DNA of 64,000 nt from Asbonarchaeum sp964517675. Lineage in GTDB: Archaea > Nanohalarchaeota > Nanosalinia > Nanosalinales > Nanoanaerosalinaceae. Each line of letters opens with the position of its first letter. Positions within the stretch are counted from its first letter, which is position 1. The stretch spans positions 248,001 through 312,000 of the forward strand of contig CAZFEL010000002.1 of NCBI GenBank assembly GCA_964517675.1, in the 5' to 3' direction. Shown piece after piece: positions 56,401-63,419 of this stretch. A program made the translations under genes and the position numbers. The notes under the pieces were generated by a model that saw only the letters and a program-made list of their open reading frames with translations, was not told the origin of the DNA and made no database searches.

Positions 56401-57921
56401 GTTGGAATCGTAGACGAGATGACAGAGCCCTGCCGTGAAGCCGGCCCGGCCCGCATCGAGACGGGTCTCGATCGGGTAGTCACCGTTGACCGTCTGGACG
56501 CTCCCCACGACAACGGGGTCGGAGAGGCCTGCTGTCGATGTGAGGTTCTCTCCGTAGTCGATGGATTGGGTCGTGTCCGGGAACCCGCCGCCGATATCGA
56601 ACCGGCCTGCCTCGATGCCTTTCACCCTGTCGGTCTTGGCCGCATCGATCACCAGGTAGCCGGCGACCTCGTTGGCGTGGCTGTCACAGGTGTTGCTGTT
56701 CCCTGCTCCCTCGGATTCACAGAGGCGCATCTCAGCCCAGGTCGGGTGGACGTTCCGGACCTCGAAGACTGGTGCCTCCTCCGGGTCCTGGTAGCTGTTG
56801 ACGTCGCCGATCACGACCGGGGTGTCGTACTCCGTATCGAAGCTGACGTTGACCCAGGTACCGCTGCCGGTCCGGACGGTCCCTGCCTCACCGATGCGTG
56901 TCTTTGTGGGCTGGTCGAAGATGATATCCTCCAGGTAGGTGTTCGCATCGGCTCGTGGTCCGAGGAGGAAGTTCACCGACCGCCGCATCAGTGTTTGGCG
57001 TTTCTCGCTGCTCGTGGCGACCTCGGGACCGAATCCCATCGTGATGAACTTGAACGATTCGTTCGAGGCCCGGATGAGATCGCCGGCATAGATGTCGCCT
57101 TTCTCATCGCCGTCCGTATCGAGTGCGTATAACTCGTTCCCGTTCGGATGGTTGCCCCAGTACATGTTCTCCTTGACAGGGCTTGTCTGGTTGTCAGGAT
57201 CGTTGCGGGTCTCATAGATCACATCGCGCCAGTCCGCCGGCTCGTCGTTGAAATCGATCGACTGGTTGAAGTTCTCGCCATCGACGACCGGTCCGTGGTC
57301 TTCCCCGAGCATCTGGGCTATCATGTCGCTCCGCGTGATACTCACCCACGCGTCATTGTTAAAATCGTACTTGTAGAGCTGGTCGTTCGTCCCACGCCGG
57401 GTGTACAGGATATCACGCTGGAAATCGGAGCCTTTGAGGTCCGTGTGGAGCTGGTGGCCCATGATGAGGAGGCGTCCGTTGTCCTCTCTGAGGTACCGTG
57501 TGACGTTCTCGATGTCACCGCCACCGTTGAACGGGTCGTTCGCATCGCCATACAGCGTCCCACAGGAGCTGCTCCCTGATCCGGGACAGACGTTCGGTGC
57601 ACCGCGGACGTCACCGAGTGTGTACCAGACGACGAGATCGTAGTCGTTCATCGTGTCCTGGGACGGACCTAACCCGCTCGGGGTGGTGTTGTAGAATTCA
57701 ATACGGGTCGACGGGACCGTCTCCTGGATCGCATCCTTGTACCGGGACGCGAACATCCTGTCCAGCTGGCTGCCCTGGGTCACCTCCTGGTCTTTGAGCA
57801 TGTGGCCGTCGTTGACGATGAGGATGTCATAGGGAGACAGCGCAACACCGGACGGTGCGAGCATCACCAGTACGAGAACAAACCCTAGCAGGCCGGCCTT
57901 CCACCTGGTGCGCATGGCCAT
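47428..57921 (-). CDS. Giant multidomain surface protein, about 3,497 residues
   Basis: A signal peptide (MAMRTRWKAGLLGFVLVLVM, cleavage near 28) is followed by a GATase-like domain (30-330: YDILIVNDGHML, RLLIMGHQLHTD), repeated lectin-like modules (about 350-900: GTWVNVSFDTEYDTPVVIG; IGWVAVQPDFF; IGWMAFGPG), and a PA14 domain (about 1095-1275: GYIYAPADGTYAFAVDSDDA, ELTQGWHTFKARMED). Then come many Ig-like repeats (1340-2970), a Gly-rich stretch near 3050, one membrane helix (about 3364-3387: WWKWLLGGIIVYTIFFLLTM) and a cytoplasmic coiled-coil tail. It is anchored with the repeats outside; adhesion or cell-cell contact is likely. ATG 57921 follows the TATA at about 57949-57957. Confidence 0.9.
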   Translation of the reverse strand: MAMRTRWKAGLLGFVLVLVMLAPSGVALSPYDILIVNDGHMLKDQEVTQGSQLDRMFASRYKDAIQETVPSTRIEFYNTTPSGLGPSQDTMNDYDLVVWYTLGDVRGAPNVCPGSGSSSCGTLYGDANDPFNGGGDIENVTRYLREDNGRLLIMGHQLHTDLKGSDFQRDILYTRRGTNDQLYKYDFNNDAWVSITRSDMIAQMLGEDHGPVVDGENFNQSIDFNDEPADWRDVIYETRNDPDNQTSPVKENMYWGNHPNGNELYALDTDGDEKGDIYAGDLIRASNESFKFITMGFGPEVATSSEKRQTLMRRSVNFLLGPRADANTYLEDIIFDQPTKTRIGEAGTVRTGSGTWVNVSFDTEYDTPVVIGDVNSYQDPEEAPVFEVRNVHPTWAEMRLCESEGAGNSNTCDSHANEVAGYLVIDAAKTDRVKGIEAGRFDIGGGFPDTTQSIDYGENLTSTAGLSDPVVVGSVQTVNGDYPIETRLDAGRAGFTAGLCHLVYDSNGDPDACDPDHTTETIGWVAVQPDFFRPALDTIPTMNTTPVYQRGSGGSLLTGPNTWNKTGFVEGLTSYDFEDEFQRSNLTADNNWSISVDGGLVGSSSYADIETKCTSQRAMHVSNEGDAINVTTRSFDLSSKSVARFSYRVLQGEDAGDCDPPEDGEDVFIQYLDSSGSWQRLRAHRAGGNDPSRGEFETYTFDLPQAALHANFKIRFHYPNANEFTDHWVFDDVEIGNASITLSEVQSVNGAQQGISTRSVGGMDSLQARFCELESGDACDSHIDEEIGWMAFGPGPLFGDLRDNPSYTNDQADVAGLCRNYQQVFGDNVRDGQFFIQNDTGIPANHRSPGGGYGLDPFDGSYDSSFERFVYTGYDAAGNVSTDDATGINVSTAFQCQDDQNSFNYWGPFERDWLSVDIRAPYGTTSLTFGNSNVVFDTDYTSTPETNITLDVSAAADQWKPDLVRFSCQQDGPWTGWKSFDRSQGSKEYRIDLTSPLMGCQDRDRNATVNAQIRDLAGNTNDNIGTDWIVLDREDPGVHSVEPTSNIINATDTIRVNASDNIQISTGVEAPNNTFFNGTANGTFLPNSSFDPGYSLEQAPADLTYTWYDTQNYYDANGHPTTTAEFDDFFDTGNSGVSLGGGGNHQRRIYWGTYSFLDNKPSYLPNDGFSWKAEGYIYAPADGTYAFAVDSDDASDVWVGGQQVVKWLGGHGAEDGWSHNSTIELTQGWHTFKARMEDGTGSDGLGVAWKRPTDDSFSVIDYEYFETSRRKQLYTWVFDQASNTVFNATDITLDIEAPTIQSIVPSNDSYIATDDLIDIEAADDVAFDTMDIDSGQTTSTTTSTSTSFDPAWSIEEWKNLSITLTDVAGNSRDLTYWYYVDGTPPVIDGISEANNTYINDDTFTINVSDARAGLGDLIYNDGSGNQTFTSGETFSTGWTTEGSHTLDLYLFDAVQNLKTTFYSYTLDTTDPSSFTNYTWPPQGAVDGWVARDVPVAINATDNFELDRISYCIGGATCSLDQLSSPGQNVSTTVSCPGGSTCQQYIRFRANDSASNQETITTTDNVSIDKELEEITFNDPSDGDDTSGTITLDTTIADSNGVGLQDVNYSIVASDGTTIYQAGDLNATNSWDAVWNSSKDISADETVTFNITAADRLGNRRKENISFRVDNAATTVSIGEPNAEYVPADFTLGITARRAGSPLLTNHSYKITEQATGDLINSSVVTGINADTHSFNFTVDTSGWKSDGNYTINSTAWDDDTNPSRGFDESWFYLDRVDPTADISGITNESWQRRSITFDYDATDDVKADSCAWRYRDDGGSWETGGDLSCGTGTFDFNTGNCNDDSAPDCVIEVRAVDAAGNTKRDRIWIRVDNTRPSVSFNSPAAGSWHASDIQIDRADSDNVAQTDTLTCQWRNGSGSWKDVSGSCDGTFTVDISTYCSQDGAETCDIDLRTINPAGWIKKASRSFSIDTRKPLIDDIDPDPSTVSLINESRNVTIRYHDPSPGSGVQYAYRNNGTRKEQLLNDTSFDPGWEDNGEYTLTLTLNDSADNLVQQQYTYDVDVEPPASSDPRFNVSFDPAFDQYRIYPGQPIRFLVNVTDNVRVGSVTATLNTSSNPVNGENISLSRLSGTSASGTWSFAYKDTDAFGTYNITSLFLEDTVQNRNATRVLPSFEVVDYSHDVDLGGRNVLGAGHETSYTATVDLNRSLTDPTVRLFVPPSRTGTIQTPLYNNTTSFSCTFAGSGCSVDPLFRDGRVAALNVTGSGEDTSVTVQADIRATAPAEDTDTIWRSSVQTIERTNTTTILAPDLEVAQVLCDGRRTCRTNQSEPQNVTITLANRNTSDTTGPINLTRVRMTNTSRSISLDGAVGNITTGNESSRNLTLLMDTAGNFTFKIRASDDFTGSYRGSTRKQVHIRDTEPPAVSSISLGAKLLYVNDSVTIEADATDNLAVEAVNVTLTNATGQQINVTLDEEPDDTASGIWSASFNRTSVTGFYNLTQVFVIDTYGNRNTTAVSTSFEVGEITTTIVPSSTTVQAGSPVTLDANVSGNITEISDINATIIKPREAVDDRDMERAPEASDFTVQYTNVSRSGTYDVNLTVTAGARFSNRTDAVFTVPFGSPTAEVAGGNGTHIVLPDNAAPTVEWDILPDGGDLTGVNTSLSFADTSIVNLTTGETAKREIGNVTYEGGRETVAYDLEVNQQGTTTMNLSVNTSNGDQRVFETMTVDVVAEDTEKPDIGTFDESPDELNRGQNVTLTAEATDNSLLRNLTVVIQHPVNGSNYTETPEAMMRSARGKYRYTFTNTTEKGHYTYNITAWDIAGNHHTVRSTSFDVFAAYNVNVTSERSIFKKNDRGTFSIAVTDVNGNTIQDYNATIVLEKDGSNTTLVSNDHRDSLTYRFKTSDPPSPTASTVPAPYQLYVNVSDDQNVGAGVYAFNVTRLLEVGFITPQQGDVVAPGAEFNFRTEIVGPNDELVEGLFYARCEQCPSEFRFLDSAGDGVFTTNFTAPTDEDSALIRVFASDLEGNSESQESGTLSAAPAITIDVGNDTATGGTGTQGGGGGGGFGPQFEVERVSPASASLPANISSVNLSVSTSLAADCRYTTRPLGIVRVDAMDTFNTTGGQLHWEIVQTAPGTTYSYNIYCEDTAEENSTLEVVFSVASETIASFGLFTPDTLPPDGSGVGQGTEDRVPFSVYNNGSEDLDLKVETTIAGCCRSWVGNDTGEIDSFRLGAGSERSLQLHVDVPLNTTRDTYSINMEVAESGGTVRERAIRFEVVRGDLIRRLQSLKNTSRQIERTMRDYRSSGIDVSELDDRYERVKEFIRNAEQAVANDDREVLENQLREGENTASEIEGRLRALALQNYIRENWWKWLLGGIIVYTIFFLLTMVAVPYYRLQTDLIAVKNKLESATEARKKAERQYFNRQIDRDTFMDIMTDRQDEILELRSERDDLQDDMDNIFENRLTAENYLKAPLKAIREVNRWIEARRTKIATEVEVEE

Positions 57922-58023
57922 GAGTGCGAGCCAGGAGCAATTAAAAGTTTGTATATAACTAGCTAGGCCGTCGCTGGCACCGTGCGGCAACGCTTATAAG
58001 TCACAGATTCCCATCCCTGTCTG

Positions 58024-58572
58024 ATGACCTCCCGCAAAGCGACAGGGATAGACGGCCTTGATGAGCTGATCGAAGGTGGACTACCGGAGAACTCGGTCAC
58101 ACTTGTCTCTGGAGGTGCAGGAACCGGAAAGACACTGTTCTGCTGTCAGTACCTGTGGGAAGGAATCCAGAACGGTGAGAACGGGTTGTTCATCACGATG
58201 GAGGAAGACGTCGATGACATCCTGGAGGATGCCAAGGAGTTCGGCTGGGAGTTCTCGGACTACCAGGACGATGGCCGGTTCGATATCACGTTCATGAACC
58301 CGTTCTCGATCGATTCGGGCTTCGACGATCACATCCGCAAGGAGATCGAGGACGTCGATGCTGACCGCGTCGTGATCGATTCGACCTCCGTCATGGGCAT
58401 GTACACCGATGACGAGGGCGACATCCGCCGGCAGCTGTACGAGCTGATCAAGGAGCTGAAACGATCGGGCGTCACGACGATCCTGACCGCAGAGATCCCG
58501 AAGAAGGACGAATCCGCGATCTCACCGTCCTTGTACGGCACCACGACCCCATCGACCTCCGGTGATGTGTAG
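58024..58572 (+). pseudogene. KaiC-like ATPase (2), C-terminally truncated
   Basis: 182 codons. The first 165 match the KaiC-like ATPase at 44217 throughout (GIDGLDELIEGGLPENSVTL, GGAGTGKTLFCCQYLWEGIQ, RVVIDSTSVMGM). At EIPKKDESAIS the match stops, and the last residues (PSLYGTTTPSTSGDV) are antisense of the convergent frame. The C-terminal strand region with KMRxTDH is missing. A good TATA (CTTATAAG, 57993-58000) gives a leaderless start. Whether the product is still made and folds is open. Confidence 0.7.
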
Positions 58573-58658
58573 ATGTCCAGCAGCGACCGCTCCTCGAGCT
58601 CTGGCTTCAGCTCGTCCAGGGACATCTCGTAGTATCCTTCGACATCCGGAGTTGGCAT
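58329..58658 (-). pseudogene. Truncated gene convergent with KaiC fragment
   Basis: From the ATG at 58658 the frame gives plausible acidic protein for about 50 residues (MPTPDVEGYYEMSLDELKPE, then SLLDIYTSPEVDGVVVPYKD). It then becomes the antisense of the KaiC-like gene near 58510 (Ser/Arg-rich). A TATA-like GATATTTAGG (about 58683-58692) is present, so it was probably a real gene whose 3' part was lost. Family not recognised. Confidence 0.5.
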
Positions 58659-58784
58659 GAATCAGTATTGGGGCCGGTATCCTAAATATCTTTCGAAACG
58701 TCGTCACCCGGAAGTGACACCTAGGCGTCTGTGGCTCCGTCACCAACCTATTTAACTGGAAAACCGTAACATCCAACCGGAGCG

Positions 58785-60740
58785 ATGGTGCTGGATTCTC
58801 TGAAGAAACAGTTCGGTAACCTGACCGGAGGCAAGGAAGAGGAAAACGAGGAAGGCTCGTTCACTATCCAGAGTGCCTCCGAGAACCTCGTCGTCATCCC
58901 GGAGGAAGGCGACGTGCGGGAGACGGATGTCAGATACTCCCTGCTAGCACCGTTCGCGGACGCCCACGTGACGTGGGACGACGAGCAGGAGGAGCTCGTC
59001 TACAACATCGAGGAGCCAAAGCTCAACGCCAGGGAAGAGAAGCTATTCAACGATATCAAGGACGCGCTCGAGCAGAAGATCGAGGTATCGCTCAAAGAGC
59101 TCGATACGACCGACAAGGTGGTCGATTACCTGGGCAGCAAGATCGAGGAGGTCACCACGGAGCTCGGTATCAAGCTGGACGAGCAGGAACGCACGAAGAT
59201 CATGTACTTCATCTACAGGAACTTCGCAGGGCTCAACGAGATCGAGCCGCTGATGCATGACCCGTACATCGAGGACATCGGCTGCTCGGGGACAGGCATC
59301 CCGGTGTTCATCGTCCACTCCAAGTTCGGCTCCATCAAGACCAACCTCGTCTTCGAGGACCAGGACAACCTCAAGAACCTCGTCGTCAAGCTCGCCGAGC
59401 GCTGTGGCAAGTACGTCTCCTACGCCCAGCCACTGCTCGACGGCGCCCTCCCCGACGGGTCCCGTGTCAACGCCAGTCTGACGAAAGACGTCACAACCAA
59501 GGGACCGACGTTTTCCATCCGTAAGTTCCAGGAGACACCGTACTCGGCGGTCGATCTCATCGACCTCGGGACGGCCAACTACGAGATCATGGCGTACTTC
59601 TGGATGGTGCTTGAATACCAGAAATCCATCCTGATCAGCGGCGGGACCGCGACCGGCAAGACGACGTTCCTCAACTCCGTCGTAACGTTCATACCCCCCG
59701 CCCAGAAGATCGTATCGATCGAGGACACACGCGAGCTCCAGCTCCCCCACGAGAACTGGATTCCCTCCGTCGCACGGAGCGGGTTCGGTGCCCGGGACGA
59801 TGATTCGAAAGACATCGGCATGTACCGGCTGCTCAAGGAGAGCTTCCGACAGAACCCCGACTATGTGGTCGTCGGAGAGGTCCGTGGCGAAGAGGCATCC
59901 GTCCTGTTCCAGGGGATGTCATCCGGCCACCCGTCGATGGGCACGATCCACGCATCAAGCCCCGGGGATGTCGTCAAGCGGCTCACGACGCCGCCGATCA
60001 ATCTTTCCCCGTCCCTCGTGGAGACCCTCGATCTCATCGTCATCATGACACGTGCACGGCAGTACGGCGAGAACGCGCGGCGTGTCAAAGGGGTCTATGA
60101 GGTCGAGACGATCACGCCGGAAGGCAGCCCGCGGACCAACGAGTACATCTCCTGGACACCGGTCGATGACACCTACAGCTTCAAGAACGAATCCACCCTC
60201 CTCAGCGAAGTCAAACAGCAGTTCGGGTATACGCAGGACGAACTCGAAGAGGAACTCGAGAACAGGCGCAGGATCCTCGAGTGGATGCACGATAACGGAT
60301 ACTCCAACTTCGCCGATGTCGCACGGATCGTATCAGAATACTACAAGGACAAGGAAAGCGTCCTCGAGGCCATCGAGCACGATGAAGAGATTGGGATGGA
60401 CGATTTCATGTTCTCCGATCCATCAGAAGACATGCAGATGTCAGCAAGCCTCGAGAGCGCTCAGCAGGAGCTCGTCGATGAGAAAGCCGAATCAGAGGCC
60501 GCCAAAGAGCTCCACAGGAAGAAAGACGCCGTTGAAGACGAAACGGAGGAACAGACCGGCATGGGACAGGGCCGCCCCGATACGGACGAGACGACCGACG
60601 AAGAGCCAGACGAACCCGATCAGCAGACACCGCCCAGCAAGGACGCCCCGAAGGAGGCCGGTGACGAGGAGACCGGGAAAGATCCCGAGAACCTGTTCGG
60701 TGACGCCGACGACGTCGATGAGAACCCCTTCGGGGACTAG
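58785..60740 (+). CDS. Archaellum/pilus secretion ATPase, FlaI-like motor (2)
   Basis: 651 residues. N-terminal domain (1-200), then ATPase core with Walker A GGTATGKTTFLNS near 285, Asp box EDTRELQLPHENW near 313, Walker B VVVGEVRGEEA near 363 and His box GHPSMGTIHASS near 385. An acidic, probably disordered tail follows (about 545-651: DEETGKDPENLFGDADDVDE). The core is about as long as FlaI plus the tail. With the FlaJ-type protein at 63420 it makes the second secretion engine of the window. TATA CTATTTAAC (about 58748-58756) is upstream. Confidence 0.93.
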   Translation: MVLDSLKKQFGNLTGGKEEENEEGSFTIQSASENLVVIPEEGDVRETDVRYSLLAPFADAHVTWDDEQEELVYNIEEPKLNAREEKLFNDIKDALEQKIEVSLKELDTTDKVVDYLGSKIEEVTTELGIKLDEQERTKIMYFIYRNFAGLNEIEPLMHDPYIEDIGCSGTGIPVFIVHSKFGSIKTNLVFEDQDNLKNLVVKLAERCGKYVSYAQPLLDGALPDGSRVNASLTKDVTTKGPTFSIRKFQETPYSAVDLIDLGTANYEIMAYFWMVLEYQKSILISGGTATGKTTFLNSVVTFIPPAQKIVSIEDTRELQLPHENWIPSVARSGFGARDDDSKDIGMYRLLKESFRQNPDYVVVGEVRGEEASVLFQGMSSGHPSMGTIHASSPGDVVKRLTTPPINLSPSLVETLDLIVIMTRARQYGENARRVKGVYEVETITPEGSPRTNEYISWTPVDDTYSFKNESTLLSEVKQQFGYTQDELEEELENRRRILEWMHDNGYSNFADVARIVSEYYKDKESVLEAIEHDEEIGMDDFMFSDPSEDMQMSASLESAQQELVDEKAESEAAKELHRKKDAVEDETEEQTGMGQGRPDTDETTDEEPDEPDQQTPPSKDAPKEAGDEETGKDPENLFGDADDVDENPFGD

Positions 60741-61237
60741 GTGCGACGGGCGCGGAACTCGCAGTGATCGTTCCCCTGCGCGCAGCAGGTTATCTCGTTC
60801 ACGACGTACTTCTCACCGGTAAACGACTTGAGCGCTCCGGCCAGGAATCCCGCGATGAAGAAACACGCCGGCTTGCCGGCCTCAGGACCGTTGTAGGTGA
60901 AAGCACTCTCGTACAGCGACAGACGGGAATCCTCCTCATCGAGCTCATCGACCTCGAGACGGCCGAGATCGAGGTGCTCGAACAGCTCACCTGTGACCGC
61001 GAACACGTCCTCGAAGGAGTCTGGATCCATGTCGATCCGCTGTGCGTACTTTGAGCCCGCAAAATACATCAGCTGCTGTGAACCGATCGATACGGACTGC
61101 AGCGAGTACACGAGCTGGCGGAGGAGCTGTACATCCACCGTGTCCGGGAACTCATCCCGGAGTCCGTCCGTTTCCTCTCCTTCAACTGTCTTTGTGTCCT
61201 TGTCCGCCAGTTCACCGAGTGCTGTCTCGAAATCCAT
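60737..61237 (-). CDS. V4R-domain protein
   Basis: The product is about 166 residues. The helical N-terminal part precedes a V4R (4-vinyl reductase-like) small-molecule-binding domain with ACFFIAGFLAGALKSFTG and NEITCCAQGNDHCEFRARR, whose Cys/His cluster can bind a metal. V4R domains occur in archaeal signalling proteins. ATG 61237 lies 2 bp beyond the stop of the upstream membrane-protein gene. The 3' end overlaps the convergent ATPase gene by 4 bp. Confidence 0.85.
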   Translation of the reverse strand: MDFETALGELADKDTKTVEGEETDGLRDEFPDTVDVQLLRQLVYSLQSVSIGSQQLMYFAGSKYAQRIDMDPDSFEDVFAVTGELFEHLDLGRLEVDELDEEDSRLSLYESAFTYNGPEAGKPACFFIAGFLAGALKSFTGEKYVVNEITCCAQGNDHCEFRARRT

Positions 61238-61238
61238 C

Positions 61239-61535
61239 TTATCCCTCAAGGTCGCGGTAGACCGTCAGCAGGACCTGGAAGACCAGGAGATTGCCGACGG
61301 CGAAGTACAGGTTGAACGTGTTGAACACGAGCGTACGCGGATCTGAGACAAAGACGAGCTCGATCAGCGATGACGTCGCGATCATAGCCATCCCCGTGCC
61401 CAGCAACATCCAGCTGCGAGGATGTTCACCGATCATCCGCGTCTCCGAGAGTATCTTGAACAGGTAAAACAGGAACAAGATCCCGAACGTCGCCGCGACC
61501 GCATACAGTATCGTCAGGACCGAGAACTGTATCAT
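61239..61535 (-). CDS. Small membrane protein, 3-helix type (A)
   Basis: This 98-residue protein has three hydrophobic helices (about 5-30, 40-62, 72-94), with EHPRSWMLLGTGMAMIATSS between the first two. It is a paralogue of the next gene (APRAWSLMAFGLAMIVIHLS) and resembles 34192-34500. It is tightly linked to the V4R gene, suggesting one sensory unit. Its ATG overlaps the stop of gene B. Confidence 0.78.
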   Translation of the reverse strand: MIQFSVLTILYAVAATFGILFLFYLFKILSETRMIGEHPRSWMLLGTGMAMIATSSLIELVFVSDPRTLVFNTFNLYFAVGNLLVFQVLLTVYRDLEG

Positions 61536-61828
61536 ACCGATATCACCTCATGGACCTCCTTCGCACCGAAGAACAGTCCCGCGAACCCGACGATCCCGGT
61601 CATCGCAGAGAAATGATGCATCAGGGACAACCGGAGCACAGGGTTGACCCACAGGAGCAGGTTCATCGACAGGTGGATGACGATCATCGCCAGCCCGAAG
61701 GCCATCAGCGACCAGGCACGCGGTGCCTCGGCCACGGGAGTGACCTGTGAGAAGATCTTGATCATCAGGAAGATATTCCCCGTCGCGATCAGAAGCGAGA
61801 CGGTGTTCAACAGGAGGGCAAAATTCAC
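61532..61828 (-). CDS. Small membrane protein, 3-helix type (B)
   Basis: The 98-residue paralogue of gene A has the same helix layout. Two such proteins could form a six-helix membrane sensor pair. The gene starts directly after the stop of the KaiC-like gene (61829), so the order KaiC-B-A-V4R forms one compact operon. Confidence 0.78.
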   Translation of the reverse strand: MNFALLLNTVSLLIATGNIFLMIKIFSQVTPVAEAPRAWSLMAFGLAMIVIHLSMNLLLWVNPVLRLSLMHHFSAMTGIVGFAGLFFGAKEVHEVISV

Positions 61829-62518
61829 CTAGACCACCTTCAGGCCGTCGTCATCGATCTCGAACTCGTGCCAGTCCCTGTTGTGTGATGTTTTCTTCAT
61901 CCGCGAGACCGACAGGTACCTGTCCTCTTCCTCCATCTTGAACCGGATCACGCCGTCAGCCACGTAGTTCAGCGTGGAGATATCCTCCTCATCCTGGACA
62001 CCTTCCTCGACCGTCAGCAGGAGCACGCCATCGCTGGCCTTGGCCTTCGCACTGACGACCTGGAGGAACTTGACGGCGGACGACGTATCGGTGTACAGGA
62101 TCAGCGTCGAGACGGAATCGATCACCATCCGCTTTTTGACATCCCCGATATCTCGCAAGGCATCGGTCAGGGTCATGTTGATCTGGTTGAGGTCCGAAGG
62201 TCCCTGTATCGTGTACGTGCCCTCGACCTCCTCACCGAGTCGCCAGGAGTACGCATCCAGGAACAGGAACGAGTCCTCATGCTCCTCGAAATCCCAGCCG
62301 AATGACTGGGCATTCGCGAGGACATCATCGGGAGCGTCATCAAGTGCGATGAACAGACCTCCCTGCTCGTCCTCGAGTCCCTTGTCCAGGAACTGGGAGC
62401 AGAACGTCGACTTGCCGACACCGGGAGCACCGCGGAGCAGGATCGTCGATCCCTCGGGGAATCCTTCCTCAAGGATCTCATCCAGCCCCGGAATCCCTGT
62501 TTCCTCACGATCTGTCAT
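61829..62518 (-). CDS. KaiC-like RecA-family ATPase (3)
   Basis: About 229 residues from the ATG at 62518: MTDREETGIPGLDEILEEGF, Walker A GAPGVGKSTF near 33, Walker B KRMVIDSVSTLIL near 125, and C-terminal SVSRMKKTSHNRDWHEFEI. First gene of the KaiC-membrane-membrane-V4R unit. TATA-like TAATATATGC (about 62557-62566) and GGAGG ahead of the start support this choice over the longer frame. Confidence 0.88.
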   Translation of the reverse strand: MTDREETGIPGLDEILEEGFPEGSTILLRGAPGVGKSTFCSQFLDKGLEDEQGGLFIALDDAPDDVLANAQSFGWDFEEHEDSFLFLDAYSWRLGEEVEGTYTIQGPSDLNQINMTLTDALRDIGDVKKRMVIDSVSTLILYTDTSSAVKFLQVVSAKAKASDGVLLLTVEEGVQDEEDISTLNYVADGVIRFKMEEEDRYLSVSRMKKTSHNRDWHEFEIDDDGLKVV

Positions 62519-62679
62519 GCACGCCGGCCCTCCTGTACTCCCTGCTTCCGGCTGGAGCGCATATATTACTTGTGGTTCAGTACATCGATCGGCAGGCGAC
62601 CTCCCGGGAAAGCGGCACGGCACCTGCTGACGGCAAAGTTATTTATTACCAGAGCAAGCAATGACTCACAGATGTATCT

Positions 62680-63408
62680 ATGAAGGACGGCGAGAAAGTA
62701 AGAACGGGTATCGAAGGGCTCGACGATCTTCTCAATGGAGGAATCCCCGACAACCACTCGGTTTTTCTTGCAGGCCCGGCGGGATCTGGTAAGACGACGT
62801 TCTGTCTCGAGTACCTGTACAAGGGCGCCGCCAAGTACGGTGACAAGGGTCTGTATGTCTCCTTCGAGGAGACGAAAGAACAGATCGTCGAGGATCTGCC
62901 GTTCGACTGGGACCTGAAGAAATACATGAAAAACGGCGACATCAACGTCGTCAAGTACGACCCCTACCAGTACGAGGATATCATCGACCTGATCCGGAGC
63001 TCGGTCAAGGAGAACGAGGCCAAGAGGGTTGTCGTCGACTCGCTGACCGCCCTCAGTCTCTATATCGACAATATCAAGGACGTGCGCAAGCTCATCCTCG
63101 ATATGAACGAGCAGCTCCGTAAGCTCGGCTGTACGACGATCTACACCGGCGAGATCACGGCAGGCAGCCCGGACGAGATCTCGCGGTACGGCGTCGAGGA
63201 GTTCATCGCCGACGGGGTCATCACCCTGATGCTCTCACAGGACGGTGCCGAGCTGACCAACCGTGTCCTCATCCGGAAGATGCGAGGCACGGATCATGAC
63301 AAAAAGATTCACCCCTTCAAGTACGAGAACGGGGGCCTCAAGATCTACGCGAAAGAGGAAGCCTTCGAATCAGGCGGGAACGGTTCCAGAAACGATGAAC
63401 CATTCTGA
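62680..63408 (+). CDS. KaiC-like RecA-family ATPase (4), FlaH-like by position
   Basis: 242 residues: RTGIEGLDDLLNGGIPDNHS, Walker A GPAGSGKTTFCLEYLY near 34, Walker B RVVVDSLTALSLY near 117, GVEEFIADGVITLMLSQDGA, and KMRGTDHDKKIHPFKY near the end. It lies 11 bp ahead of the FlaJ-type gene, and FlaH in archaella is such a KaiC-like protein working with FlaI and FlaJ. Assignment as FlaH is an inference from context. TATA-like GTTATTTATTA (about 62637-62647) lies upstream. Confidence 0.88.
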   Translation: MKDGEKVRTGIEGLDDLLNGGIPDNHSVFLAGPAGSGKTTFCLEYLYKGAAKYGDKGLYVSFEETKEQIVEDLPFDWDLKKYMKNGDINVVKYDPYQYEDIIDLIRSSVKENEAKRVVVDSLTALSLYIDNIKDVRKLILDMNEQLRKLGCTTIYTGEITAGSPDEISRYGVEEFIADGVITLMLSQDGAELTNRVLIRKMRGTDHDKKIHPFKYENGGLKIYAKEEAFESGGNGSRNDEPF

Positions 63409-63419
63409 CCCACAGAAAC

